Shown here piece after piece: positions 48,901 to 55,265 of a stretch of 64,000 nt of DNA; positions within the stretch are counted from its first letter, which is position 1, and every line of letters begins with the position of its first letter. The notes below the pieces were generated by a model. The model was not told the DNA's origin. It did no database searches and saw nothing but the letters and a program-made list of their open reading frames with translations. The stretch comes from Watersipora subatra (taxonomy: Eukaryota; Bryozoa; Gymnolaemata; Cheilostomatida; Watersiporidae), in the NCBI RefSeq assembly GCF_963576615.1, contig NC_088711.1, positions 62,001 to 126,000 of the forward strand, in the 5' to 3' direction. The position numbers and the translations under genes are program-made.

Positions 48901-49577
48901 CTCACAGAAATATTCATTGCAGTAAGCCAAAAGCCTAAAAAGAGTTCTTAAACACGCTAAAAAAAGTAGATAAACAATGATGAAGATATAATTACACAGC
49001 GAGACTATTTACTGTCTGGTATTACTTAAGTTACTATGCCAGGGAGTAAGTCGCTGTAATATGTATGTACGAAGCCATATAATATACTAGCTAGTATACG
49101 AATTACTGGCTCAGCTAGAATAACAGTTGTTAAATGTGCTAAAAGATAATGAAAATTCAATGAGTACATGCACTAATTGTGCAGATTAGCTTATGAAAGA
49201 GCATGGCTAAAAGAAGATGATTGTAGGATTGTAGCGTTAACCACCACTTCCATTTATGAGTCCATGAAAGAAGGAAGACACCAGCATAATTCGTTCATAC
49301 CCAAAGCGAGCAGTAACATTAATGCAGATTTTGCATGACATACAATCACATATTTGTCATGGACACACATTTGTGGCCCAGTTTGTGTGAGTGAGCGAAG
49401 AGAGGAGCAAAGAATGAGTAAACAATGAGGGAACCTGATGGGTGGGTTCATGCTCAGGCAAAAGAGCACCAATAAATGAAGCGATCGATGCTAACTCAGC
49501 ACTCATATTTGCAAGTGCAATACATACTCTAAGACAAGTCTCCATTGAAACTTACCCCGTGGCATTCTGCATTCAGG
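15713..49577 (-). CDS. OSBPL8-like: Oxysterol-binding protein-related protein, ORP5/ORP8 class (13-14 exons)
   Basis: ORP5/8 proteins are anchored in the ER by a C-terminal helix and reach the plasma membrane through a PH domain. Their ORD exchanges phosphatidylserine for PI4P at contact sites. In order the exons encode an acidic/Ser-rich N-terminus, a basic segment ([17 protein letters not shown]), the PH domain ([20 protein letters not shown] to [13 protein letters not shown]), a long acidic linker, then the ORD. The ORD has [34 protein letters not shown], the signature EQ-ISHHPP split by an intron, FYGNS, MELGGKV and LRPWDPVND. The last exon gives a hydrophobic helix ([11 protein letters not shown]). 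All adjacent splice phases agree. The total is about 840 aa, near the 880 of vertebrate ORP5/8. A single invertebrate copy probably represents the ancestor of both; I cannot choose between ORP5 and ORP8. The true start codon is not certain. Confidence 0.95.
16343..16563 (-). CDS. OSBPL8-like: ORP exon with LRPWDPVND motif
   Basis: The acceptor TTCTTCAG ends at 16564; the first base completes an Asp codon. [17 protein letters not shown] is the conserved end of the ORD. A Ser/Lys/Arg-rich linker ([19 protein letters not shown]) follows. The donor is GTATGG, phase 1. Confidence 0.95.
17005..18160. repeat. Dispersed repeat family, copies in ORP intron
   Basis: 17005-17380 matches 36220-36560, and matches 21300-21640 in inverse orientation (shared landmarks include ATAGAAACC, TATGTTAACCTTAGTAACTA and TTTAGTATGTA). 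A second portion near 18014-18160 begins ACTAGAGAATTGCGCGGCG and matches, inverted, 21850-22015. No coding capacity. It looks like a mid-copy non-autonomous element. Confidence 0.55.
18593..18662 (+). repeat. tRNA-derived SINE head
   Basis: TTAGCCTACTGATTAGGCGC resembles a pol III box A. About 35 bases further on, GAGTTGAAATCC resembles box B (GGTTCGANTCC). The spacing is tRNA-like but the arms do not pair well, so this is a SINE head or decayed tRNA rather than a functional tRNA gene. Confidence 0.45.
18804..18981. repeat. 178-bp near-perfect palindrome
   Basis: Two 89-bp arms meet at AGATCT (centre between 18892 and 18893) with no spacer and only a few mismatches. The outer ends read TAAAATCAATAAAACAG. 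A TA microsatellite and a TA-flanked transposon follow directly. It is likely a foldback MITE, or the product of a hairpin-mediated inverted duplication. Confidence 0.85.
19002..19757. mobile_element. TA-flanked MITE, pogo/Tc1-mariner type (copy 1)
   Basis: Termini are CAGTGAAACTCGGCTAACTC and the inverse GAGTTATCCGAGTTTCACTG. The left flank is TA; the right is CA, a likely mutated duplication. It is 756 bp with no intact transposase. It matches the elements at 36942 and 43961. It ends only 84 bases from an ORP donor site (19840). Confidence 0.8.
19841..20026 (-). CDS. OSBPL8-like: ORP exon (late ORD)
   Basis: It encodes (R)[29 protein letters not shown], then [16 protein letters not shown], matching the helical C-terminal part of the ORD. 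The acceptor TGTTCAG and donor GTGAGT are clean; phase 2 at the end continues to 16563. Confidence 0.95.
20169..20395 (-). CDS. OSBPL8-like: ORP exon (ORD beta-barrel)
   Basis: It encodes [41 protein letters not shown] and EEFESE. It follows FKLK of the preceding exon in phase 0, as in ORP5/8 (KLKPFLG). The donor is GTAACT, phase 2. Confidence 0.95.
20641..20985. repeat. 48-bp minisatellite
   Basis: About seven nearly identical copies of a 48-bp unit (starting GCACGCACGGATTACAATTG) in an ORP intron. The near identity implies recent expansion. The open frame through it is a repeat artefact. Confidence 0.92.
21000..22020. repeat. Two dispersed-repeat fragments
   Basis: 21110-21290 matches 50420-50870 (shared GCCGATATGCT, then GTGATAAA). 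21300-22020 is an inverted copy of the family at 17.0-18.2 kb and 36.2-36.6 kb, ending at GCATTCACCTAGTATA. No genes are seen. Confidence 0.5.
22453..22746 (-). CDS. OSBPL8-like: ORP exon with the SHHPP signature
   Basis: It starts [20 protein letters not shown]; with the preceding exon's final EQ this forms the OSBP family signature EQ(V/I)SHHPP, whose His pair binds the PI4P head group. [30 protein letters not shown] and [17 protein letters not shown] follow. It has 98 codons, phase 0 at both ends, acceptor CTCATAG, donor GTGAGT. Confidence 0.97.
22930..23060 (-). repeat. tRNA-derived SINE, - strand
   Basis: On the - strand AGCTCTGGTAGAGTGTCGGT (box A type) is followed about 35 bases later by GAGTTCGACTCC (box B type) at 23006-22995. 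The tail is unrelated A+T-rich sequence. The promoter boxes are clear, but there is no cloverleaf. Confidence 0.6.
23383..23787 (+). pseudogene. Transposase-derived fragment
   Basis: It encodes 134 aa with a basic N-terminus ([15 protein letters not shown]), then [40 protein letters not shown] and LSDKLLKW. The MK-A---HH-S-D--PQH--CP---WC-Y--A pattern occurs in a large class of invertebrate DNA-transposon proteins. The usual downstream 'C--G-TQN-NES' part is only hinted at by RVDTQNAK. It is truncated. Family assignment is from memory of the pattern. Confidence 0.45.
24100..25545. repeat. Decayed DNA-transposon copy (family shared with 12.8 and 43.4 kb)
   Basis: The left part carries 17-bp repeats (TGAACGCCACTTCTATG, 24187-24303). 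The interior matches the 12.8-13.9 kb and 43.7-45.7 kb copies, including the TAACGCG and CTCTGCTAAAAA landmarks. The right end is the inverse of an ATACCGTAA terminus. It ends next to ORP exon 25661-25841. Confidence 0.55.
25661..25841 (-). CDS. OSBPL8-like: ORP exon with the ORD lid/core
   Basis: It encodes (R)[40 protein letters not shown] and [21 protein letters not shown] is among the most conserved ORP stretches. It starts in phase 2 and ends in phase 0 before GTATTT, immediately before ISHHPP of the next exon. Confidence 0.97.
26245..26620. repeat. 54-bp minisatellite
   Basis: About seven copies of a 54-bp unit (starting GTGTCTATGGAGTCTTTGGT) in an ORP intron, with only G/A-type differences between copies. 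The open frame with an 18-residue repeat is incidental: it lies on the strand opposite to the gene. Confidence 0.92.
26727..26823. repeat. 16-bp tandem repeat
   Basis: Six perfect copies of GAGCATCCCAAGAGCT plus partial ones, only 100 bases from the 54-bp array. Confidence 0.92.
27585..27772. repeat. Diverged ~50-bp tandem repeat
   Basis: Four loose copies of a unit with ACATTTTAACCTAGACAGAA and GTGAGCAACTCCA. It is older than the other arrays, judged by divergence. Confidence 0.6.
27917..28029 (-). CDS. OSBPL8-like: ORP exon at the start of the ORD
   Basis: It encodes [20 protein letters not shown], then [17 protein letters not shown], the conserved beginning of the ORD. The acceptor is TATTGTTGTAG ending at 28030; the donor is GTAAGT, phase 2. 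Its first 29 bases (28029-28001) are also the first copy of the adjacent 46-bp minisatellite. Confidence 0.96.
28001..30352. repeat. 46-bp minisatellite made from an ORP intron-exon boundary
   Basis: About 51 head-to-tail copies of a 46-bp unit (ACTTTAGACAGGTCCATACC plus 26 bases). Read on the - strand each unit contains TATATTGTTGTAG, a 3' splice site, then the codons for [10 protein letters not shown]. The unit is therefore the acceptor plus the 5' end of exon 27917-28029. Variants cluster in blocks and recur with an offset of 874 bp (19 units). The rightmost copies near 30300 are more diverged. Confidence 0.95.
30582..30826 (-). CDS. OSBPL8-like: ORP exon, acidic linker before the ORD
   Basis: It encodes [33 protein letters not shown] and [16 protein letters not shown]-(I/L)IW-L-KQV is conserved in ORP5/8. 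The rest is Ser/Asp/Glu-rich and probably disordered and phosphorylated. Acceptor CAACAG; donor GTTGGT, phase 0. Confidence 0.93.
30827..31555. other. ORP intron, nothing recognised
   Basis: A+T-rich unique sequence without repeats or reading frames that I can assign. Confidence 0.4.
31556..32275. repeat. 72-bp minisatellite
   Basis: About ten copies of a 72-bp A+T-rich unit (with TATATTTAAACAGGTTACAT and TTCTATACAGCG) in an ORP intron. The open frame on the + strand is a repeat artefact (72 is divisible by three). Confidence 0.92.
32276..34396. other. ORP intron, nothing recognised
   Basis: Small overlapping frames at 32376-32688 have no recognisable domain. A short direct repeat occurs near 33840-33990 (GACTAAAATTGAGCC twice). 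Otherwise unique sequence. Confidence 0.4.
34397..35058. mobile_element. Long-TIR foldback element
   Basis: Left arm 34397 to about 34610 and right arm about 34840 to 35058 are diverged reverse complements. Termini are TACGGCCACACGTGACC and its inverse; GGTTCTGACC and ACAGAATTATTC are shared in both arms. No target duplication is clear. No transposase. Confidence 0.65.
35275..35598. repeat. 45-bp minisatellite
   Basis: Six to seven copies of a 45-bp unit (with CATATCATATGTAAAGGTGT) in an ORP intron, about 340 bases from the next exon. Open frames on both strands are artefacts. Confidence 0.92.
35940..36122 (-). CDS. OSBPL8-like: ORP exon, end of PH domain and start of linker
   Basis: It encodes (G)[20 protein letters not shown], the C-terminal PH helix with its conserved Trp, then an acidic linker ending [13 protein letters not shown]. 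The phase fits both neighbours. The donor GTTCCA is weak, so the 3' boundary is less certain. Confidence 0.88.
36220..36590. repeat. Dispersed repeat, same family as 17.0 and 21.3 kb
   Basis: It shares TATAGAAACC, TATGTTAACCTTAGTAACTA and TTTAGTATGTA with 17005-17380, and ends at ACTAGCTGTGCTTCCTGGCA. A continuation resumes after the TA element at about 37765. Confidence 0.55.
36794..36850 (+). repeat. tRNA-derived SINE head
   Basis: GTGGCCTAATTTGTATGGCA (box A type) is followed 30 bases later by GGGTCCGAGACC (box B type). It is adjacent to a TA-flanked MITE. No convincing cloverleaf. Confidence 0.5.
36942..37758. mobile_element. TA-flanked MITE, pogo/Tc1-mariner type (copy 2)
   Basis: It starts CAGTGAAACTTGGATAACTC and ends with the inverse, with TA on both sides (36940-36941, 37759-37760). 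It is 817 bp and homologous along its length to 19002-19757 and 43961-45080. No intact transposase. Confidence 0.85.
37760..38837. other. ORP intron, mostly unrecognised
   Basis: It begins with the tail of the dispersed repeat interrupted upstream. The remainder is unique A+T-rich sequence. Confidence 0.4.
38838..39045 (-). CDS. OSBPL8-like: ORP exon, middle of PH domain
   Basis: It encodes [55 protein letters not shown] and [21 protein letters not shown] is diagnostic of ORP5/8 PH domains. Acceptor TTTTTAG; donor GTAGGT, phase 1. Confidence 0.97.
39046..41929. other. ORP intron, mostly unrecognised
   Basis: It contains a 12-bp stem hairpin (TTTACCAAACTA/TAGTTTGGTAAA) near 39253-39292, and a possible two-exon small ORF on the + strand (40098-40121 joined to 40728-40784). 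No other structure is seen. Confidence 0.35.
41930..42125. repeat. Degenerate CATACA-rich simple repeat
   Basis: Irregular runs of ACATACATACCACATA-type sequence with no fixed unit length. Confidence 0.8.
42170..42945. repeat. 41-bp minisatellite beside the first PH exon
   Basis: About 18-19 copies of a 41-bp unit (with AATAAACAGCACTTATGATA). The array ends about 55 bases from the ORP donor site at 42999, so it lies at the very start of the intron. Confidence 0.93.
43000..43188 (-). CDS. OSBPL8-like: ORP exon, basic segment and start of PH domain
   Basis: The acceptor CTGCTACAG ends at 43189. It encodes [40 protein letters not shown] and [20 protein letters not shown]. The basic stretch before the PH domain is typical of ORP5/8 and helps plasma-membrane binding. 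It has 63 codons, phase 0 at both ends. The donor is GTTGGT. Confidence 0.96.
43961..45080. mobile_element. TA-flanked MITE (copy 3), itself carrying a 120-bp insert
   Basis: Termini are CAGTCAAACATGGATAACTC and its inverse, with TA on both sides. It is homologous to 19002-19757 and 36942-37758. It contains a foldback MITE at 44283-44402, a separate 14-bp stem hairpin (TCCGACGTTGATTC) near 44413-44446, and another TIR-like string (GGTAAAACCTCGTAAAACTT) near 44600. Confidence 0.8.
44283..44402. mobile_element. 120-bp foldback MITE with 8-bp target duplication
   Basis: The whole element is an imperfect palindrome with termini CACGGGCTAGCCGGGTCACG. ATGAATAG flanks both ends (44275-44282 and 44403-44410), a perfect 8-bp target duplication. 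It is inserted inside the TA-flanked MITE. Confidence 0.9.
45735..46949. mobile_element. TTAA-flanked inverted-repeat element (copy A)
   Basis: Flanked by TTAA at 45731-45734 and 46950-46953. The termini are AGGTTGACTTGCAACAAAAT and a near-perfect inverse. The inverted arms extend for more than 150 bp. TTAA target sites are typical of piggyBac and Kolobok transposases. Non-autonomous. A hAT-type MITE is inserted at 46252-46580. Confidence 0.85.
46252..46580. mobile_element. hAT-type MITE with 8-bp target duplication
   Basis: It is 329 bp with termini TAGTGCTGGGACGATATTA and the inverse AATATCGTCCCAGCACTA. ATTACGAC flanks both ends (46244-46251 and 46581-46588). The uninterrupted site is visible at the matching place of the 54.4-kb copy. 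Confidence 0.92.
46954..48014. other. ORP intron, nothing recognised
   Basis: Unique A+T-rich sequence. The open frame at 47602-47838 has no recognisable product. Confidence 0.4.
48015..48074 (-). CDS. OSBPL8-like: ORP exon, 60 nt, N-terminal linker
   Basis: It encodes [26 protein letters not shown] directly precedes the basic segment of the next exon, as in ORP5/8. Acceptor GATTCAG, donor GTTAGT, phase 0 at both ends. Confidence 0.85.
48170..48300 (-). CDS. OSBPL8-like: ORP exon, Ser-rich N-terminal region
   Basis: The acceptor TTGTTGGCAG ends at 48301. It encodes [20 protein letters not shown], then [20 protein letters not shown] and FAK. Low complexity, probably disordered. Phase 1 start, phase 0 end before GTGATT. 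It is supported by splice phase and composition rather than strong homology. Confidence 0.7.
48340..48395. repeat. TA microsatellite
   Basis: An interrupted (TA)n run close upstream of an ORP acceptor (48301 on the - strand). Confidence 0.9.
48396..49555. other. ORP upstream intron or 5' region
   Basis: No repeat or domain recognised. The open frames around 49254-49545 on the - strand have no known product. Confidence 0.35.
49556..49577 (-). CDS. OSBPL8-like: Possible 22-nt ORP microexon or first coding exon
   Basis: Between ACATTGCAG and GTAAGT lie 22 bases reading PECRMPR(G), with an in-frame ATG. Phase 1 fits exon 48170-48300. It could be a microexon or the 3' end of a longer first exon beginning MPRG. 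Confidence 0.35.
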
Positions 49578-50280
49578 CTGCAATGTCAGTGTGGAGAACG
49601 TTTATTAAAAAACACTAGATTATGGTTCAACTTCAACATGGTTTATATGTAATTACTGATGCCAGCTCATAGCTACACACCGCAGTATCAAATTACAGTC
49701 TAAAAGATCCATTGAAAAGGTGAAAAAGAGAGAGCAAGTCATGACATCTTTAATAACCTGTTGCATGAGAGAGATCCTCTAAAGTGAGCATTCTTTGAAG
49801 TGTTCACATTGGAGGAGCAATAGCACCTACATGATGCTTTGGGGAGCCTTTTCAATCAGCCTGTAAATATTGTATCCGTAACTACTGTTTTTCCCATATG
49901 CGTACAGCAAACAATCTAGCTAACAATTCTGAGTTGCTATAATAGTAGCATCACAAAATAATAGAACTAATACTAGATCCACCACAGATGTCACCAACAA
50001 TACCTATTTTTATGCGCATATATGTTTGAATTAGTAACAGCATGTCTACTAGGAAGTGCATGTATTTAGCATTTGCGTCTTCCTTCATGGCTAGCTGAAG
50101 TGATAAAAACACAGATTCCAAGGCTAGCGTACGTAGCACTGCCTTAATACAGCTTATACTTCAAGTTAGTTTTCTACATTGCATTGTGCTTCCAACAAAC
50201 AGCCCCATGAAAATGACTGACCCAACCTAAAATCATAATTTATAATCAAAAACTAATAAAACAAAACAAGAAATGTAATA
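49578..50280. other. Unassigned, upstream of ORP
   Basis: No recognisable gene. The ORP promoter and non-coding exon may lie here or further right. Confidence 0.3.
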
Positions 50281-50950
50281 CAGTGCGCCCTCGGATTACG
50301 ATAACCCTGTTATGCGATTATTTTCGCCCTGCGATATAAAACACGCCGAGTTTTTGCCCTCTTCATACAAAATATTTTCCGCTATACGACGAAAATTTTT
50401 GCTCGAAATTCAAATTTGGCAGTCAGTGTGCTGATTACATAGGAATAGCAAATATGCCGATATGCTGTTCGCAAAAATCCCGCTAACTGTTATAATGTGA
50501 AGTTTCCTCAAGGTGGTTTTATTATATGAATGTTGACAAGGATAATTCAAGACGACTGCTTAGCTAGGCTGCCTGATCAGTACTGATGAGTCATAAAGAT
50601 AACACCAGCTGGACCACCCATAACATTGCTTCAAGGTCACACATACTTAGTGCACATATAACACTAACAACAAATGAGAGAGATACAATGCTTGATCTCA
50701 CTCAGTTCGGAATTATTCGTTACTAGTTATTGTGAAAACGAAACCAAAAACAGATTGGTGATAAAGTAAATGGAGGAGATTTGATGCGCAATCTCCCTCA
50801 GTTTAGTGTTATTTGTTATTAGCTATTGTGAAAATGAAACTAGAAACAGATTGGTGATAAAATTTTAGCAATGAAAAAGTTGACGTAACATTGTAAAACG
50901 TTTCGTAGTAAATCGTATTATAGCAGTTATAAAGATGGTACGTTTCGTTG
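50281..50950. repeat. Dispersed repeat with pogo-like left terminus
   Basis: It starts CAGTGCGCCCTCGGATTACG after TA. Later parts (GCCGATATGCTGTTCGC, TGGTGATAAA) match 21110-21290. An internal duplication (CTCAGTTYRGNRTTATT) occurs near 50700 and 50810. The right end is unclear. Confidence 0.5.
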
Positions 50951-51391
50951 TTAATCTTGAAGAAAAAGTCACCAACAAGGGACTACTTGACCCCTTAAAA
51001 ATTTTCTTATAAACTAAATTAAGTATGAAAATATATTGCATATTTTTCGAGCAGAATATGGCAGCAAGTCGCTCAATAATATTTACTAAGCTGTAGTTAC
51101 TTTTTGTGTCTCAAGTTTTTCACAAGCCTATTTTTTTCTTTTGTAATCTCAAAACTATGAACAAAATTACAGGCGCTCGAGCATAGTATTAAGGTAAATA
51201 CAATAGCGCTATCGGCCGTATCAAGATACGTCAATAATAAAGAGAAACTTTGTTAGTGAGGTAGTCAGTTATTTGCTATGACATTATGTTACCATTAACT
51301 GCTATATTAGTTAAAAATATCTGTTATTAAACTTTTATTCTGTATAAAAACTGTAGTTAGTGTTTTTATTGTAGCTAAATTATCACTGTCG

Positions 51392-54134
51392 AGCATGCAT
51401 GGGCAACCTTTGTTCACATGTGGGCCAGATTATGGTTTCCAAGACTGGCCACAAGTCAGGAGTCCTAATTATAGAATTGCAATATATGTATACATATACA
51501 CTTATAATTTCATATATACTATGCAGATAAACATATATTAAACTATTGATTTTTTTATTCATTTGTCTAATACTTTACATAGAAAGGGTAAGGAAACAAA
51601 AATTGTAAAAGCTTAAAATATTTATTAAAAACAATTTATCGAAATACAGTTTATTAATCTTATAATTAAAAATGAGAAAAAAATATTGAAGCACATAGTT
51701 TATTGATCTTGTAATTACGAATGAGAAAAAGTGTATCAAAACCTTATTCTAATGGGAAATTTGGGCTTGGTGTTTCGTCACCAGTGCCTCAATGTTTGAT
51801 GAAATGCTGGAGGCGGCTACTCTAAGGTTATTTTCAAGGTGATTATCTGTCAGCCTTGTTTTTGTTTTTGATTTTGCGTGTTTCATTTTCGTAAACAGCT
51901 GCTCACATATGTAAGTACTCCCAAATAGTGACGTATTCTTTCTTGCAAAGTCTGTGATCCTGGGAAAAGCTTCTTTACATAGATTTTTACAAAATTTCAG
52001 TAACGAATAATCTCTCATTCCTCGTCTTAAGTCTTCAGTTCCTTGGAGTTCAATCAATTCCATCTGCAATTCTTCGGGAGCCTCTTCAACATTGACATCA
52101 AATGGTGAAGAGAAAATACGTAGATTGGCTTCTTGTGATTTGAAATCTTGAAATCTACTAATGAATTCTTTGTGAATTAATACAAGCTCATCAGCATACG
52201 AAGTAATGTCTGTTTTGCAACGATTTGCCAATGTAGGAAAATGGAAAGTATTACCACTTCTCAGCTGTTTTTCCCACAGTTGAATTTCGTTTGAAATGTC
52301 CTGATATGAGTGTACAACTGATGAACAAATTGGTCCTTTCCTTGCAGTTTTGAATTCAACTCGTTCAGATATGAAGTAAAGTCAACAAGAAAAGCGAAAT
52401 CTCGTAACCATCATCACTTAAATCAGGGATAGACTTGCCTTTCATTTCCATAAATGTGAAAATTTCATTCCTCAGATCATAAAATCGTTTTAACATTTTT
52501 CCTTTGCTCAACCATCGCACCTCGCAGTAGTAAACCAGATCTTCATGTTCTGCCTCGATATCTTCAAGGAATTCTTTAAACTGGCGGTGGTTTAATGCTC
52601 GAGATTTTATAAAATTGATACTCAAAACTACTTAAGACATGATGTGCTCAAATTTGAGGGACTTGGCACACAAATTCTCTTGGTGAATTATGCAGTGAAA
52701 CACATAAAAAATATTTTGTGTCTATGTTCATAGAAGTTAACTCCGTCTTAATTTTAGAAGTTAAGCTAACTTTACTACCAACCATTGCTGGTGCACCATC
52801 TGTTGATATACCATGAATTTTATCAAAATGAAGATTAAATTTAGCCATTAATATTTTCAGTTCTTGGAAAATATCCTCTCCAGTAGTAGTGTCTTTCATT
52901 GCTTGAAGACCAAGCATATCTTCTGTGATATTGAAATCGGCATCAACTCCACGTACAAAAACTGCAAGTTGGGCTATATTTGCCACGTCAGTACTTTCAT
53001 CAATAGCCAAGGAAAAATACTTAAATTTCGAAGCAAGTTCTTTTAAGCCTGTTTCTACATTGGTAGCAAGTTTGTCAATCCGTCTTGTTACAGTTCTACG
53101 AGACAAACTAATATTATCGATTTCTTCTTTTCTACCTGGACACAAAATATCAGCTACTGCTTGTAGACAACCTTTCACAAATTCGCCATCGGAATAATTT
53201 TTCGAACGTTTTGCGATCTTCTCACTAACAATGTAATTAGCACGAACAACATTGTCAGCATCATCACGTTTCTTGACGAAAATTGTCTGCTGCTCTTTCA
53301 ATTCTTTCATCAGTTTTTCGACTTTTGTTTTCTACATTCACCTTGAAAACTATCTTACACAGATGAGTGCTTGGAAATGTAGTGTCTTTTCACATTATAT
53401 TCTTTCATGACAGAAACTGACTCTGAACACAATAAACACATTGGTTTTCTTTGATTTGTGTGAAAAAATAGTCATTGATCCACTTTTCCTTGAACACTGG
53501 AGATTCGTTATCCACTTTCCTTTTTTTATGACGACACTTTGGGTAGGATGCGTTCAAAAAATTTGAAAGAAAAAAAAAGTATCAGAAATATAGAGTTGTT
53601 TCTTTGTGGAAAACTGGTAGAGATAATACTACATCAAACAACGAAGATGCTTAGGCCTCTCATCAGGGTGGTATTTTCAGAGCAACTGAATACACAAAAA
53701 GGGGAGAAAGTCTTTGGCGCTCTTTATTTTGGAAGCCAGCTGCTTAGTTTCACTTCCTGGCATCAGTCATCCTTTTACTCGACCCTGTGCGACAGATTCA
53801 GGAACTGTAACTCATCACTGAGGAATGTGATTTCAGTTAGAAGTGAAATTTCGCGCTAAATCGTCCTTGACTGCTGAAAATTACTTAACAAAACGTCATG
53901 TTGACGCCAGGATATGGATGCTAAAGGATGATTTTTATTTATTTATGATTATTTCTCGTGAATGCAGAGGTTGATGAGATTCTCATAGAGAGAGTTTTAT
54001 TGTCATTAAGGGAAATTTTATTTTTGAGATCATTCTTTTTTACTTTCTAAATTTAAGAATAAAAATTATATTTATCAAAGGTCTTCGCGGGCCGGATGAA
54101 AAGCCTCCGCGGGCCGTAGGTTTCCCATGCATGC
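51392..54134 (-). mobile_element. Decayed autonomous hAT transposon
   Basis: Termini AGCATGCATGGGCAACCT (left) and the inverse AGGTTTCCCATGCATGCT (right) form short inverted repeats. GGGCC-rich subterminal sequence is present, as in hAT elements of the Charlie type. A broken transposase lies inside on the - strand. Flanking target duplication is not clear. Confidence 0.7.
51749..53525 (-). pseudogene. hAT transposase pseudogene (BED finger, RNase H-like core, dimerisation domain)
   Basis: Reading right to left there is a broken zinc-finger segment (KEKWINDYFFTQIKENQC, then MKEYNVKRHYISKHSS in another frame). The core follows: FKYFSLAIDESTDVANIAQL, with the first catalytic Asp region, and GISTDGAPAMVGS with the second. 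Then HEDLVYYCEVRWLSKGKMLK, and the C-terminal dimerisation part (STYICEQLFTKMKHAKSK, RLTDNHLENNLRVA). Frames change near 52690 and between 52365 and 52231, and internal stops occur. This architecture is that of the hAT family that gave rise to SCAND3, FAM200 and GTF2IRD2-type domesticated genes. It is dead here. Confidence 0.85.
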
Positions 54135-54355
54135 TGTAGCGTTTCCGACATCCAGCCAAATATATTTAAACAAATGTAAACTTCAATATAATTTAGCTGA
54201 CCAGATATTACATAATAAATGCTTTAAGAATTTGATTTACAGATATGCAGAAAAGTTACAAATATATTTTTATATCTTATTAGCTTGCAAATATGCTAAT
54301 GCAACAAACCGCTTTGGTCCATGCTCTTTATATTCTCCTACAGTGTTTTACTTAA

Positions 54356-55261
54356 AGGTTGAGTTGCAACAAATTCACATTACAGTTATTTGGTATCAAA
54401 AGATTCACCACGTCTTACTCTGCTGTGTTGTAGGTGCAAAATATGTGGAAATGTGATTACTAGCTCTTAAAAGCTAAAAAACGAACAGTTAATCGCCGCC
54501 ATCACGGAACCGCCATAGATTGGAATCAATTTATTTCTCTGACGTAGTCAAATGATTTGGTTATTGTTTTGACACGTGATTTTCTCATGTGAATTAAAGG
54601 CCAATAAAAGGCTCAATATAAAGAGTCCCGTAGCACTAGTTTATGACAAACACTTTGTTTTTTACCGAAAAACCCATATCAAATATAGATGCTCGCTACT
54701 TTACAGTTTTGTTTCAGCTTGGTCTAAACGTCTAGTCGTAATCTGATCATGTGACCCATACTTCCTGCCAAACAGCGCGAACAACTTCTGCAGCATTTTT
54801 CGACTATTACAGGTGACCAACAGGCTCGTCATGTTTATCAGAGGATGATATGTACTCCTTCGAGCTAAGGTGAAAAAATTAAACGAATTTTTAAGGTAGG
54901 TTTTGAGATATCAGTGCTCAAAGTAACAGCATTATAGTGATGATGAAACAGACACGTAAGGACAATAAACATGGTTTTATTGAATGTGTGAAGTATATTT
55001 GTGAAAATACTTCGACGAATGAGGTTGCATGAAAGTGTAAACAAAAGCCATCTCATTCAGTTACGTCCCATTTAGCCATTTTGGAAAGGGATTCTAATCT
55101 ACGGCAGTTTCGTGATGGCGGCGATTAACTGTTCGTTTTGAGCTTTTAAGAGCTTGTAATCACATTTCCACATATTTTGCACCTACAACACAGCAGAGTA
55201 AGACATGGTGAATCTTTTGATACCAAATAACTGTAATGTGGATTTTGCTGCAAGTCAACCT
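54356..55261. mobile_element. TTAA-flanked inverted-repeat element (copy B)
   Basis: TTAA occurs at 54352-54355 and 55262-55265. Termini AGGTTGAGTTGCAACAAATT and an inverse match the element at 45735-46949. It is 906 bp and lacks the hAT-type insert, showing the empty site of that insertion. Confidence 0.85.
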
Positions 55262-55265
55262 TTAA

